Assembly: GCA_012932295.1 (NCBI GenBank)
Contig: JAAONU010000013.1
Coordinates: 9,326,821 to 9,390,820 of the forward strand
Length of the DNA stretch: 64,000 nucleotides
From: Cyclina sinensis
Lineage: Eukaryota; Mollusca; Bivalvia; Venerida; Veneridae
Direction: 5' to 3'
In this document: positions 49,109 through 63,800 of the stretch, piece by piece
How positions within the stretch are numbered: the first letter of the stretch is position 1
How the letters are laid out: each line of letters opens with the position of its first letter
Notes under the pieces: model-generated
Told to the model about the DNA's origin: nothing
The model's database searches: none
The model's input: the letters and a program-made list of their open reading frames with translations, nothing else
Program-made: the position numbers and the translations under genes

Positions 49109-49310
49109 ACAGAAAGAACTTTGTTTACCTCCATGCAACGGTTACAGTTATTCGTTATGTTATGGGTTTTAAAGATTAGTTTAAAGCCAATATGTTTTCA
49201 ATCATGTTAATAACTAAATCAACCCACAGAAACACCATGACATTGTACTAGCCGGAAAGTTCTCAGTATGCACTTTGAAGTCAGTTCTGCAGTATTCACT
49301 TCTAATTTAC

Positions 49311-49850
49311 AAAACAAGAGGGCCATAATGACACTTAATCGCTCAACTGAGAGTAACTGCTGAAACAATAAGTGTAATGTATGGTTTAATAATCAAAATA
49401 TAAGAACAAAAAAAAGGTGCATGTTTATATAAAGGCTTTAGATATTTGGTTTATGAAAAAAGACTTTAAAATGTTTCCAATACGTCTATGTAATTTCCTA
49501 CATATCTTTATGCAAAACATGTTCCCCATATTGAGTAAAAATGATTCCTGGGTCATAACTTGAAAAGCCTTAGTAGACGTTTACAAGACAGAACTAAAAC
49601 AATATTTCAAAAGCCTCAGTTAGCCTCATAGTTTCTGAAAAGAATATTTGAAAGAGCGTTTTTTTTTTTTTTTTAATTTACGTTTGTGTAAAATTTTGAC
49701 CCCGGGGATAGAACCAAAAGGTGACCAAGAGGCAATATTGGATTAACTTTGTAGTCTTGGTTGTCTAATCGGTCCTGCTCCATGCAAAAGTTTCAGCATT
49801 TTAGTCTTTGAAGACTAATTCCCATTATAGATACTAATGTAACGTAAAAA
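49311..49850. repeat. bivalve-type dispersed repeat, 5' part
   Basis: It starts AACAAGAGGGCCATAATGAC followed by a TCGCTCAACTGAGAG string, as I recall for a repeat family common in venerid and related bivalves. Later phrases such as CTGGGTCATAACTTG fit that family. The end is uncertain. Confidence 0.4.
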
Positions 49851-52800
49851 AATCTTTGTTGAAGGAATACTTACTAGATAGTGTAATTTAAAGGACAACT
49901 ACTTACTGCTTGTAAAGAGATTAAAGATCTAATTCTAAAATCATTTGACGATATTTGACACTTTAAAAACTCCATAAAACCTAAAAATAAGTCACAAAGA
50001 GGAGAAATATTAAAGCTCAAAAAATCTAAATCTATATCCAAATTTATTTCAGAAAGATTAATCATAAAACCTCAATAGCTGTTATCTCTTGTTGCATGGA
50101 GACAATAGCAATAAAAAAATCGAGAAATGTGTAATGTCGAGGGCATTTCTAGAAACTTACTAACATTCAACATAAACTATACTACTCTCTTTATAGATAG
50201 AAGTAGCAGAAATACAAAAGCAAATACATTGTTAAGGCCAAAATGGCCTTTGAACATATACACAGATTTTGCGCAAATATAACAAGAAAATGGCTTAAAC
50301 ACTTTGGTAATGACTTTTTATAGATGTGAAACACTTGTAATATCATTGCTATTAGTTAGTAGAATTAAAATATATTCAACTTGCCAAAATACGTAAGTAC
50401 GGACGAAATGACAATGCAAGGGAATATTCTTTTCTATTTTTCTTTCTCTTTTATTTGTTGAACGAGTTGAGCAAGGATAATATATTTCTAAGTATCACGT
50501 ACGAATAAGATATCAATTCTTTAGGAAAAGCATGCAGCTATCAAATGTTGTTTTCCTTTTTCATTGTTCATGTTTTCAAAACAAAACCCACGTAGAGCAA
50601 AAACACGGTCAGAAATTGCCAGATTGCATCAATTCAATGGGTGTTTTTATATGTTTAAAGCTTACTGCACCCAGTATTAAATTATGGGCAATCTACTTGT
50701 GCGTCTTGCTCAAATTTAACCTCTGCTTATTCAAAGGTTTCTTTTTAAAACAACATTACCATTAGTCAGTTACAGAATCTGCACTAGTAGTCAATGAACA
50801 CAATTGTGGCGTCACTAAATATTCAAATATCAACGAAAATCTCTATCTTGACTATTATGGTGGAAACTTCAGACTTCAAATAGTGTCCCTTCAAGATATC
50901 AGCATCGGATGGGCAAGCCGTCCTTTGTATCAGCAAACAAAACAAAATAAGTAAACGTTTATTGAAAGACTCGGTTGAATGTTGATTTATGTTTAGGTAT
51001 TTTGAGTATCTCGTAAGTCGAAATCCGTTATTTGATGTAATACCTAGGTATGGATGAAACAAATGGAGCAATTTTCACCTTAGTCAACAAGATAATATGT
51101 AAGAGCCTGAAAAATTTAATGCTTCTGTAAGCAAACCTGTGCTGTACAGGTATCCATGATTATTCACCTTACTATATAGATATATGACATATTTTAGACG
51201 GTAATGGACATATGGGTACATTATTGATACATAATCAAGAGAAATGTATTTGATTTAGATTAGTGATATCACTGCATAATGTTGTTATATAAACAAAACA
51301 AGATAAAATAGCACTTATAGCATTGATATATTTATAGTCCATGAAGATTTTATTCTTTTGTTTCCTTATTCATAATTAGCATTCGAAATCAAATCCTCTT
51401 CGCACCACACGTAAAACCGTTTACACGAAATTCAGATTGCAAGATACAACTATGCGACACTGTAGCTAAAAGTCAGCTCATGCACGCAGTAAGTTCAAAC
51501 ATTTTAATTTCATATACATTTCCAAAGATATAATCTATTGTTTTCGTGAACATTCTGATTGGAATCCAATAACCAAACATCAAATGGTTAGAGTTTATGT
51601 CAAAAACAAATAAGCCCTAACAGGATGATATTTATGCTTTGTACAAATGATCATGTAATAATCTTTTAACAATAAATTACAAAATTAAAGATCACACAAA
51701 AACCGGAAGTTTTAAAGACCATCCATAGTCGAAGATTTAGAAAGAATAAGATCTTACATTATCCAATTCATTGCTGAATCCACTGTTTGACTGGCGTTAC
51801 CACCGAAACTTTACTGTATAGATATGTTCTGCTTTATATTAAATCTGGTCTAAATAGGATTTGAGATCCTTTTCAGTTTCTTGATATCTAACTGACGTTC
51901 AACGGAACAAATATAGCAAGGGGTTATAATCCGACATATTAAAAAAGAAAATTCCAAACTTTCATTTTTTATATATATGTATATTTGGAGACACTGCAAG
52001 TATCGGCTGAAAAATAAATTAGTCGTCTAATTCAAATGTCAAATTAATTGCAAACCAACTCTAAAACAATTTAAGATATGCCTGACTTTTCATACACACA
52101 TATATGTGATGTTGATATAACATTTCTATCTTCCATCTTTATCTTGATGTCCTGGAAGTTGCTATGATGTTGATGACATTGCCGCGATTTACAGTTTGCC
52201 CTAGTTTCTTATCCAATCAGAGAGGCCATATTCAGTTTAGATTTGAAAAATATATCCCATAAAATAATCTGTATGAAAAAATAAGTGACTTATTTTCTTT
52301 GATATGAACAGTGCGAGACATGTGGTATTTGGCCGGAGTTATGCAAAATAGCTAGAATAACATACGGGCATTAAAAACTGAACTGTACATGTAGAAAAAA
52401 GCCTCGTGACAACTTGAATGACAGGCAATCGACATCTTTGGCTTCGCTCGCAATAAATTCCATAAAATTTTGACCAATAACTTATACTTACTTACACATT
52501 TAATGACTATATAACCTACAGATATACTTCTGCATTTCATTAGAACTACACATTCGTCAACTAGCCCAGCCAAAGGGCATAGATCAACCGGCTGCACTGT
52601 GTCATGTACATTAGATCTCTTCACCATCGTTGTTGTCTGCAATGTTGATTTGAAGATGGTTAAAAAATTCCTGTTTTGAGACAGGGCGATCTGCTCAAAG
52701 TTGTTAGTACTTATTGCCGTAGTTATGAATAATTTTGGAAGTAAAGACAGTTAAAAGGACCTCTTTCCAAGTCTGGGTAAAACGTGAAACATTGGTAGCT

Positions 52801-53559
52801 CGTGTTCAGTGCCACTGTTGTGTTAAAACGTGTATGTTGAACTGGAGGTTGATGAAAGAATTTGGGTTGCTTGGTGAAATAACAAACCGTTTATTTTTTA
52901 TCACAGCTGCTTTGTTTTGACTGATCATTTGAAAATGAGTAATAGCTTTTCGTTCTTAAGATTGGCAAAAAAAAGATGTGAATATGCGAATTTGAAAAAA
53001 AGTATGTAATTATTCTTACATATTTCAGTTGTCTTGTGGTGTGCACATGTACATTTTTAATTTCAACGTTTCTAGATTTGGATCTGAGCTCCAATAAATT
53101 ATTACTTAATAAGTTAATATTATGTGTTCAATGTGGAAACCAGCAAGTATGCACTCGCTAATATGGTGGTGCCTGAAGCAGCAGTTGGAGGGAAGATGTT
53201 TAAGGGAAGATTGTTTGAATGTGCTACTAAGGTTGACAAATCTTTGATTTAGATATTCAGCTGACCTGTCACTTTGATAGTAATATCGAAGAATGTGATT
53301 ATGATTGTTTTAATCAGAATCTTCATGATACTGTAACCTGTTACATCACTATGTAGTTTATATTGAATTTTCAAATTTGATTGAATTCTTTAGTACACTC
53401 TAACTCTGTAAACTTTTTCTAGGATTACACTTGTGGCGTGATTTTGTCAGTTCAGAGAATGAAAGAATATCGTTTGCGGTAAGGTAAGGTGAGAACGTGC
53501 ACGGAGGATGGGGAAGAACATTGTGAAAACGTAAATGAATTTTTTAAGATTATCCCAGA
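49851..53559. other. non-coding stretch, nothing recognised
   Basis: AT-rich sequence with only short open frames, none with matching splice sites or recognisable content. The 96-codon minus-strand frame at 52,352-52,642 is the longest; I see no domain in it. Confidence 0.45.
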
Positions 53560-54050
53560 ATTCATCAGGGCAAACATTCTGACTAAGTTTCATTTAAAAT
53601 GGTACAAAAATGTTACCTCTAGAGTGTTGAAAAAGCTTTCCTATTTTTTTCCAATGATCTAATTTTTGAACCCGCATTTTCCTGGTTTTTGTATTCCTCC
53701 AATATTCCATTGAAATTATTATACATGTCAAGTTTTGTGAAGAGCTGATAAAAAATATGGTTTCTACAGTGAAAAATAGTTTTTTTGTCATTATTGGACC
53801 CAGTGACCTAGTTTGTGATCCAATGTCACCCAGTTTCAAACTCGTCTGATATTTTATTAATGTTAATATTCTAAGAAAGTTTCATTAAGAACCGATCGAA
53901 AGTCTAGCCTCTAGAGTGTTTACAGGCAAAATGTGAATGGACGCCGGCCGGCCGGCCGGCCGGACGGACAGACATATGACAGACGCCGGACAACAAAGCA
54001 TACTAAAAGCTCATCTTGGAACTTCGTGCCGGGTGAGCCAAAAATTAAAA
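53560..54050. repeat. bivalve-type dispersed repeat, 3' part with GGCC run
   Basis: It contains duplicated CCTCTAGAGTGTT strings (near 53,616 and 53,910), ACCCAGTGACCTAGTTT, a (CCGG)-type run at 53944-53963, then GACGCCGGACAACAAAGCAT and an end at GTGCCGGGTGAGCC. This tail matches my memory of a widespread bivalve repeat and may be the far end of the family seen at 49.3 kb. Confidence 0.5.
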
Positions 54051-54394
54051 TAGCTTATTTCATACAGTAATGTTTACTGTTTGAGTGCATATCATTTCTC
54101 AATAAAATACTTATATGTTTCCCGAAATAAAAACTGACAATATATTTTGCACATGAAAGTAAGTTATATCAAAATTTCTGAATATAAAACAAACTGTAGG
54201 TTTTACAAACATAAATGTCATGCAATAACGCTTGTACAAGATAGAAATAATAAAAAAAAAGTTATTTATTATTTCAATTCTTCATTTATTTTAGTTTTGG
54301 TAGGTTAACTCTAAAGGGGCATTCCCTGATATTAGCTGAAGATACACTGCCACACAGCCGAGTAAACATCCTACCTGCCTCCCTACCCTACCTC

Positions 54395-54395
54395 C

Positions 54396-54455
<60 letters not shown>

Positions 54456-54464
54456 TTTCTTCTA
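54395..54464. repeat. CTAT/CTTT compound microsatellite
   Basis: About eight CTAT units pass into about eight CTTT units and a ragged CTT end. Confidence 0.88.
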
Positions 54465-57400
54465 TTCATGTGTTCAGTCTTTGTTGTGTAAAATCAGAAT
54501 TTTTGTCTGGCACTTTGATACGAATTAATGATTAATTCAAAATGTGTCATATTTATCCGATTTTGAAGGAAAAGAAATGCTGAAAGTTATAGCGAATGTC
54601 AATTTTTAAAACCATTTTTAACATGCTGAAACCAACTTCTTTTTACACGTAGCTCGCCATCCGTATGGGTTTAAAGGAATTTAAACACGCGTATGTACAA
54701 AGAACCTTAATATTGGACCAAAATTTTAAGATTAAGGTTAATGGACCATCATAAATTATACACTTACCTTAAAAGCATTTTATTTTTTTATTATATTTTA
54801 TTTTTTCAATATATCTTAAGGTAAAGTTGAATTATATTGGACGATTCGTTTTCCTTTGTCAAGGTGTCAGTCAAACAACCTGAACACAATAAAATATGAA
54901 TATATTGATATGTCTTTTTATAGAAAACTGTAGCTCTACTGTAACAATGTTTTAGTGTTTTATCATAAATGCGCAGTTTCGTAGTGTATAAGTCATGGGG
55001 CAAAAATGAACTTATGTTTTGCAATATCAATTACATTTCATTCTTTGGAGTATTTTAGGGTACTTCGCGTATAATTAGCGGGAAGTTAAAATGCGAACGC
55101 AAAATAAACAAGGATAAAACAATAAAATGACACTCCTAGCAAAACCAAAGATCTCCTGATAACAAACATCATACCATACCGGTATGAATAACTTCTTTGT
55201 TTTTATTTATACACGTGTCTCTAAAAATCAGTAATTTTGTTTTATTTAAGCAGAAGTTAACCTTTCGCTTAAATTGTCTGACTTTTAAAGTAATACAAAC
55301 AAAAATAACTATTCAATATGTAAATATTTTCAAGACAAGTTCAGAGAGTATCAGGCTCCAGATGATTGAATCCATGTTCATGTTCCATGCACTGAATATG
55401 ACGTGATAATATTTGTAAAATAAATCCCCTTTTCGTAGCCTAATATCGAAACAAGTGTAGCCAACTATGAAACAGAAAGTTCAATACGGAACCGAATTTT
55501 CTGAAAGTCTAGAGTTGAGACTTTTAATAACGCCATCAATAAACTGACTGCAGACATACAGCCTCATTTCTTTGAGATTTATAATCTCGAACTGTGTGTC
55601 CGTAAAGCAAAAGTACAAATAGCTCAAGCTAGAGATCAACTGTTCTACTGAAAAACCTACCCAAACTTCTGCTTTTCTTTTTCTTCTTATGTTACACTGC
55701 TATTGAGAAAATGGTAGTAAGATGAAAGGTCACTTCAGAAAAAAAAATTACTGTCCTTCTTTTTAAGTTCAGAAGAACCTGCAATAGATCTGAGATATCA
55801 CATAGATTGACAATCAAAAAATGTATTTAGATACAAGTGAAAGTCTACAAAACCACTGAAGCAAGAGGGGTGAAATTGCAAAGAAAAGCATCACCCGAGG
55901 TTTTAAAGCTAAGTCAGCATGTGCGAAACAACTACTGGATACGTGAACAGAACCACCATTAATTTACAGCAGAGCATTCAGCACGCCGATATTTTTTAGT
56001 TAACACCTAGATTTGGCCAGGATAGAAACTTGAATTTACTCAGGACCAACAATTGTCCTAGTCTTTTAGCACTTGAGAAAAGCAAAGTTTGAAACAAACT
56101 TCTGCCTAAACAGGTATGTAATCAAGTTTTTTCAAAGTGTAAGTGATAATGTTATACATGTACCTCTGCTTTTTCTCATTTACTGAAATTGTATTGTGAA
56201 ATATTTAATCTGTCGTTAAGTAATAATTTCAATTTGTTCATTTTAACTTGGGCAGTCTATCTACCAGTTCGTGTTGTGCAGTTTTCATTTCGTTCTGCCC
56301 TATGTATACTTTTTCATGAGCGTTTAACAGTATTTCCAGTGCTAAACCCAATTTGTTTATGCGTCTGTGATGCCCACTCACTTATATGTGTTGTGCAATT
56401 TTCAGTTGTTTTTTTTTTGGCCTCAGTAATCATTGGCCATGCGCATTTTCATTTATTTGGTGCAAATGTATGAAGAAATGTACTCATATCTATACAATGT
56501 AGAATGAACACTTTTGTACATCATTTTATGTTACACTGATTCTTATTTATGATATCATAGTAAAGTTTTCGATTTGTTTTCTCCTATCTGCATTTTCTTA
56601 TTATCAGTGCAGGCCCATTTTTGGTTGTGTAGAACAAAAGTAACGTCCATTTACTAATTTGTCCTTCAATGTTTTAGACAGACTAATGAATGAACATAAC
56701 AAACTTTGATTCAACAAATGAAAATGTATTTGAACATAAGTGCCCATGACATACTACTACTAGGACATAAAGAACCGAAATCTAAACAATTAACATTGAA
56801 TAGGCAACACAAGGTAAGAAATGGACAGAACAAAGAAACATGCATCTTAACAAATAAAAATCCATGATGTCAAGGCAGTCTTTGTGTTCCGTATGATTTT
56901 TAACGTTAAAAACATTTGATGCAACCTCACTGGTTCAGCTGAATGCCGTATGATTATGCACTTAACTGACAATGTCTTTGTTTATTGATTATGATTTTTA
57001 ATAAAATCATTATCACCTAAGATGAAGATGAGAAATTATATAAAGTTCTTCATCTAAATAAGAGTCTTAAAACATCATGTATTATACAACTTTAATTAAC
57101 AATTGATACAACTGAGTTCTACATCAAAACTCTTCATATTTATTATATAAAAGAATATACATTTCACAAAATTTTCAAGTCAGTGAAAAAACAAATTCCT
57201 TACATTCGAAACTAGTGTGTATGAACAATTCAGGTTTTTTGATTTTATCTTGTTCACTCAGAACAATGGTTAAAGTATTTTTGATCACTTCATTATTGTG
57301 TATCTCTTGTGAACGTTTACTTCCTTATATGACTTATGATTTTTCAAAACGGTTGTTCAAATGGACAATCAAAGATTGTGGACAGAAGAAAATCTACAGT

Positions 57401-57856
57401 GCGGGTAAGTGTGAATACAATGTCAGTTAAACAATATTGAATGTGTTAACATTGTTAAATTACATTAGATATCTTAATATTTCAAAATCTTAATCTTTTT
57501 TCCTTGTTCTTTTTATCATATAAAATCTAACTAATTTTGTCAATTTTTGCGCAATGCTACATGTCTGCAGATACATGGTTACAGTTAAATTTGTAATTAA
57601 GATTTATTACTGTGTGCCGCTTACGTTTGATGAAATGCTTTTACCTTTACAAAGCCTGTTTCATTTTTAATGAATTAATAATTTAAAGAACGCTGTTTGT
57701 AATTAGTAACGTTATGTGAAGACAGGAATTTGTGTAATATGTTGATCAAATCATAGCAGACTGATTTGGTTAAACAGTGACTATTTTTCCAAATAGATTT
57801 TTCTAAACTTTATTTCTTTTTATCTGAACCTTGAAAAAATTGAGCATTTGTTTATA
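54465..57856. other. non-coding stretch upstream of gene C
   Basis: AT-rich sequence. Apart from the possible leader exon at about 57,268-57,404 (separate entry) I see no exon. The promoter of gene C should lie here. Confidence 0.45.
57268..57404 (+). CDS. possible leader exon or uORF before gene C
   Basis: An ATG at 57,268 opens a frame beginning MVKVFLITSLLCISC, which looks like a signal peptide, and runs to a strong donor (GCGG|GTAAGT) at 57,404. If spliced to the acceptor at 57,857 the frame ends within about 13 codons, before the gene C start. It would then be a 5'UTR exon with an upstream ORF. It could also be chance. Confidence 0.2.
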
Positions 57857-57897
57857 GGAAAGATAATCAGCAATATAGCGAATAAACGGTCTTGAAA

Positions 57898-60800
57898 ATG
57901 GCATCAGGGAATTTACAAGATGAAGTCAAACCTACCGTTAAATCGGACTGTAATGAAGCGGTAACCACAGTATACGATAAACCAAAGTCAATCATAAGAT
58001 CAGTTAGAAGGCAAACTAATGAACCTCTACACAGTACCATTGATGAAACAATTCCAAAGAATTCGACTTCAGAAAAGACTTGTAAGATACCTACCTTCAT
58101 AAAATGACATGATATTCAATATAATCATGTAAACATAATCACAGCAAAAATATCATCCTCATAATCATTGCAACCAATAACATCTTTGTCGACGTTACCG
58201 ATTTTCTGACTATTACTTCAATCATTAACAACATCAATAAAATAATAATCACCATCTGCTTGTTGGTTACAAAGAAATATTGTTTGTTTAATCAAAGGAC
58301 ATGTCAACAACTTTTAAGTTGCATCATCTAAGATTGAAATTTTGATAAGACTGAATTTTTTACACCAGATGAAAACACGCAGAAGCGTATAATCGAAATA
58401 TATTCAAGTTGAGTTTTAACGTCTGATGACTGACTAAAATCTTTAATCAGAAAAAAATTAGCAAGAGGCCCTGGTTTAATATAATTTATTGGTAAGTGCC
58501 AATGTCAAAAACTTGCGGACATCAAACAACTAATAGTTATTTTTACTGGCGATATGACCACAGTTTTCATAATAATAATAATAATAATGTTAATAATAAT
58601 AATAATAATAATAATTATAAAATATTGGATTTTCGGACCTTGAATAATTGCTTAAAGTACTTAACATTTCAGACTCTGAGTATGATAATATAGACGAGAG
58701 TACAATGGAAACAACAGACATAAAACAGTATAGACCAGATCTTCCTCAAAGACCGCCGCCAACCACATCTCGTATTCCATTCAGAAATTCACCACAAAGA
58801 AAGTGTGTTCTATTTTATGAAGGTTTAGAGACAATAAGAAGTGTGTTAGATACTCCGACACAAATAGGTCGACAGATCTTAATCAGAGGAGTCTCAGACA
58901 CACTGTCGACAAAGGATATAATCCAGCGTCTGGAAGAAGACATTTTAGACCTTGAAAATGCCTTTGAGGACTTGCGGGTAAATAGAACTAATAAAGAAGC
59001 GATTATAACTCTGCGAAGTATCACAGGTTTGTTTCCTGTTCTATTCATGTTTTTGTCTTCCGATCTTTTTTCTGCCTAACTCAAGTTCCTGTCTGAAAAT
59101 TGTTAGCCTTTAAAACTTGATGCAAATACTAAATGCTATGACTTAATTTTATTAAAAAGTGTAGTGGCATTACTTTGATGAATCACCTTAGTAACAAAAT
59201 ACAACATTTCGATGTAAAGAATACTTTAAGAATACAATTTTATCTCGCGAACTTTTTCCCATGGAAAAAACATCTCTCTTTTATGTAACATTACACACCC
59301 ATATGATGTTTTTCCGGCCCAAAAAGTGTTTCCGTCTAGAAGTGCGTCGTACAAGCGGGTAACGACCGTTATTGGAAATAATGAAATAGTATTTTGGTCT
59401 GAATATAAACGAAAAATCTTAACATCTAGCAGCCTCCACTGCCAGTCGTACATGATTAACTTTAGCTTTTTGGCATTTATTGCTTATAGAATATGACCAA
59501 AATATACGAAATCAAAAAAAGTGTTATTTAAGTCTGGTATGATAGCTTTGGCTGGTAAAACATGAAACTCTAACTAAATAATTATATTCGGTAACCTTAA
59601 GGACTGCGATAAATTTCATTTAACTGCAATCAATTAAAATGTTTCTGTTAGATCGATTGGAAACATCAATTTTCAGTCTATGGGTTAATCTTGTATGTGC
59701 GTCAACAATGTGAAGTCCGGAATACTCAATTTAAACTTCTAGCATTGTTACCTCTCTTACATATGTTTTGTTTTAGTTTTTGGAACTATTTTGATCTAGT
59801 AAAAGTAAAATTTTGTGATACATTTACGTTTTCCAGCTGTAGATGACCTTCTAGGACGGGCTAGGTCGGGGGAGATATTTACTCTTGCAAACACCGAGGT
59901 TGAGATTTTGCCTTATCATCAACCTCCGTATGATGAGACAAAGGTCTTTTTAAGTGGCGTAGCTCGTGATATGGCAGCTGAGGATATTTGTACGTTCATG
60001 AAGAACACCCTAGTAGACCGTCCATATAGCTTTGTGATCGGGGAGTCACCTGGCACAGCTCTTCTTTGTCTGAAAGACCCAGCAGGTAGTTTGATAAAAT
60101 GCTTCCAGTTATGTTTTTACGGGATAACTACTTAAGTTTTTATCACTCACGTGATTCATTTGACTGTAATATTTGAATGGTTGATGGCCGATCGATACTT
60201 AAGGTATATATCTTTAAAAGAATCAAACAGTATATAAATTTATCTTAAAATAAATTGAAAACAAATGGTTGTAATGTTGATCGGTTTGAAAAGTTTTTCT
60301 TTTGTCATACCTCCGTAGGCTAAAAATCTTAACCACCACCTCAACTGTTACCTTCGTTGTCGTCGTTTCATCACCTTTCCCTCATCTTCTTCCTGTGCTT
60401 CACAAGAATCAACGTCGTTGTTACCCTTAACTTAATTGTCATTACAGTTGTCCTTGTCGTCATCATCATTGACGTCAACAATATTTTTGATATTCTTTTA
60501 TTTCTGTTATCATCATTAGTTTTTGTATTATCATTAAAGTACTTTCATATTAAGTTTTAATATCGTGTTAGATATATTGATGCTGGAAAGTGGATTACGA
60601 CACTACAGTATCGGTCAGAATCAAATGTGGCATCTGTCAGCCGTAGAACGTACACGAAAGCTTCGAGTTAAAATCATTGCTGGTGATACAACAACAGAAG
60701 CATTGAAGGCTTACTTTGACCAGAAGGATCGAACCAAGGGCGGAGCAACTGAGTCTATAATATATAGACAGAATTTCGAAGATTACATTGTTACGTTAGC

Positions 60801-63800
60801 GAATTTTGAAGGTATTTATAGCGTATAAGGTGCCGTGGCATTCAAGTTATCTGCTTATAAATCTAATGCTACTTGTTCTTGCACTGAAAGAAGAATTTGT
60901 TTGGAGATTCCAGAACAATTTATGAACCGGGTTACCATGCATCACACGTGGTGTAGATATTTTTATTACAAACATTCTTTTGTTAAATTTTAGTTTTACC
61001 TAGTTTTGATTAGCATCTAACATTCATAATATTCAGATAAATACAAGATAGTGCATTGTTTCGATTCTTACCTGCAAAACAGGAAGTAATCATGACGACC
61101 CTTTTAAAGAATTTTTCCGTATTCGTAAATGTACTGAGTTAAAATCACAATGATACTAAAAGGATGAATTATATCTTGTTTATGAGCTGTCTGAGAATGA
61201 TGTAACTCTAGAATACAGTTTGTGACCGTTTTTTAAAAGCCATGTATCAGATCTCATACCTGCTGTTATTTCAGTTGCAAATATCTGTAACCTTTTTCCT
61301 ATCAGCGATTAAAGATTTTGCGTTTGTGGTCATAGCATATCAGTGATAAGTTTTTACTTCCATGCTCTTCTGGTAGTTTTCTATGTATATAATCAGTTTA
61401 AACTATTTTCTTTTACAGATGCAGAGAATGTACTAGTGAGCGCGAGTCACACCCTCAATGACACAAAACTTGATGTCTCAATATACCCACCTTGTTTGGA
61501 TCCGAGTGAAGAATTTTTTACAAGAATACCTGCTCCGATGAAGTTGCAGAGTTTAGATCCATACATTTGCAGGTCTTTCAGTGTTTTTCTGGAAACTAAT
61601 TAAAGTCACATTACATTGCTAAAGGATACTAAATGTTTTGATTAATTTTAATCAGCTAAATAAATTCTTCATTTCCCGACATTGCTAAATGAAATATGCA
61701 TATAACATTCATCAAAACGCGTGTACTTTTTTTCTAGATTTCTTCATTATTCAGCAAGATACAGAAAACAGTTGGAATACGCCTTGAAGAGACACTTTGG
61801 CAGGTTAATTTGGCCACCTGAGAATACGAACGATTGTTTACAAATCTTTTGCGATGTCCAGGAGGATGACATGGTAGCCAAAAGTAAAATTAGAGACTGG
61901 ACGAAGAATTCAGCCGCTGCTGTAGTTGAAACATGCAAAATGTTAAGTGTGCAGTATGCATTCTGTGCTACCGAGGTAAGAGTATATTTTGAAGAAGTAA
62001 TGCTTGTTGGGTTAAAGCGCCTGACTCCGTTTCCGGATGTTGCTGGTTCCAATCCAAACAGCGGTAATAGTCATCAGTGACTTTCCACACTCATCACTTT
62101 CGACAAGAGTATTGGTTTGAACCAACTCAGGAAGCAGTCAGCGAAAGTGATTAATCTAAGTTGCAAGAACTTGTTTGTCAATCGATTTAATATAAATTCA
62201 TTTAAAATTAGTTTTCTTTCAACTATATAAAAACAACATTTTAGCCAACTATTCTTTCCTTCAATGTTACAAACCCAGCTGTTTAAAGATTTTTTTATGT
62301 AAATTTTAAATAACATGTATGTCCCCCGCCGGAAGATAATTTACATAAGGAAGTTGCAGTAACAAGGCAAGAGATGAAGAGATTAAGCAGTAAGCGACAT
62401 ATTTATTAAGCATGTACATTTGTAAATGTGAAAGGAGACAAACACATATGACTTTAGTGCATTTACAGAAGCCAAACATATTAATCAAGATAGCTTTGAA
62501 GGAATTACGGAATATGTATTTTAGTTTTTGTGCTGGATAGGAATCAGTTTTTCCCTACAATTATTTAATCAACTGTAACAAAAGTCTGCAGAGAAATTGA
62601 TGTAGAAGGACCTGCAACTTAGATTTGTTAAACATCTATAACTAAGCTATTAGAGTTTCCAATACTACTAAGTTGTAACTCCACCCATTAAACCATTATG
62701 GATATAGGCTAAAAAAAGGATATACTTCCTGTATTTTGTAGCACAAAGGGCTATAACTAAGCTGTAAGTTAAAAATTTATTTGCAATTGACGAGCATTGT
62801 TCCACTATTTATATGTACAATCTCACCTAGTTACAACTAAATCCATCCCAACACGTAGAAGATATGTTTATGGACGGAAAAACCTTTATGGACGGACGGA
62901 CGGACTGAATAAAATAGATTATTCTAACTGCAGTCAAGAACGAGTGGTATATTAAATCCCTCCAGTTAACATTTTTAAAATTCAACTGCAAGTTTTCAAT
63001 TGTGTCACTGTGTCAATAGTAACATTTTATGTCTCTTATTCATCATTAGCGAACTTAAACAGTATAACTCGATGATATCGTGTAACTGTTGCTGTAGCCT
63101 GAGAGAATATAACCTTCAACAGTATATGTCAATGTTACTTTGTAATTGCTGTACTAGCCTGAGAGAAGATAATTTTCGGTGCACGGGAACTTTGTATACT
63201 GTTTCAAATTTGCAGGTTGATGAAGGTTTGAATAATGAGATTAAGAAAATGGAAGTCTTGGATACTGAAGCAATTACTGTCTTTCACGAAGAGAACCTAG
63301 TAGTGATAGCTGGCGAAGGGAAGTCTGTAGAGGAAATGGCCCAGAAAGTGAAATTAATAATTAAAGAGATGGAATGTAGCCTTGATAGTTCGGGAGTAAA
63401 CATAACAAAGATACTGAAAGTAAAAAGTCATGAAATGGAATTGATACCACCAACAACATGTCTTGAACAATTAAAAAATGTGAAAATCGAACTCGAAAAA
63501 GAAACGTTGAGAGTACGTTTAAACGTAAGTTTCCATAGCCATAAAAACCCATCTTAGTAACAACCACTATCGGTATCAAGAACTAAAATACTTTAATTTT
63601 CTTGTTGCGTCTTTCAGAATGAAATGTAAGAATGTTTGGAACATATTTAGTCAGTGATAGTATAATTTTTTCCTGTAAAACTATCATCACATAAAATGTT
63701 CTCATCTCGTACCACGGGTTCGATTAATATAAAAAAAAAAAAAAATAAAAAAAAAGAAAAAAAAAAATAAATAAATAAATAAATACAACGTGTCATAGTT

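Noticed and set aside
52352..52642. 96-codon minus-strand frame
   Set aside because: No domain, splice sites or similarity that I can see; a chance frame is likely in this much AT-rich DNA.
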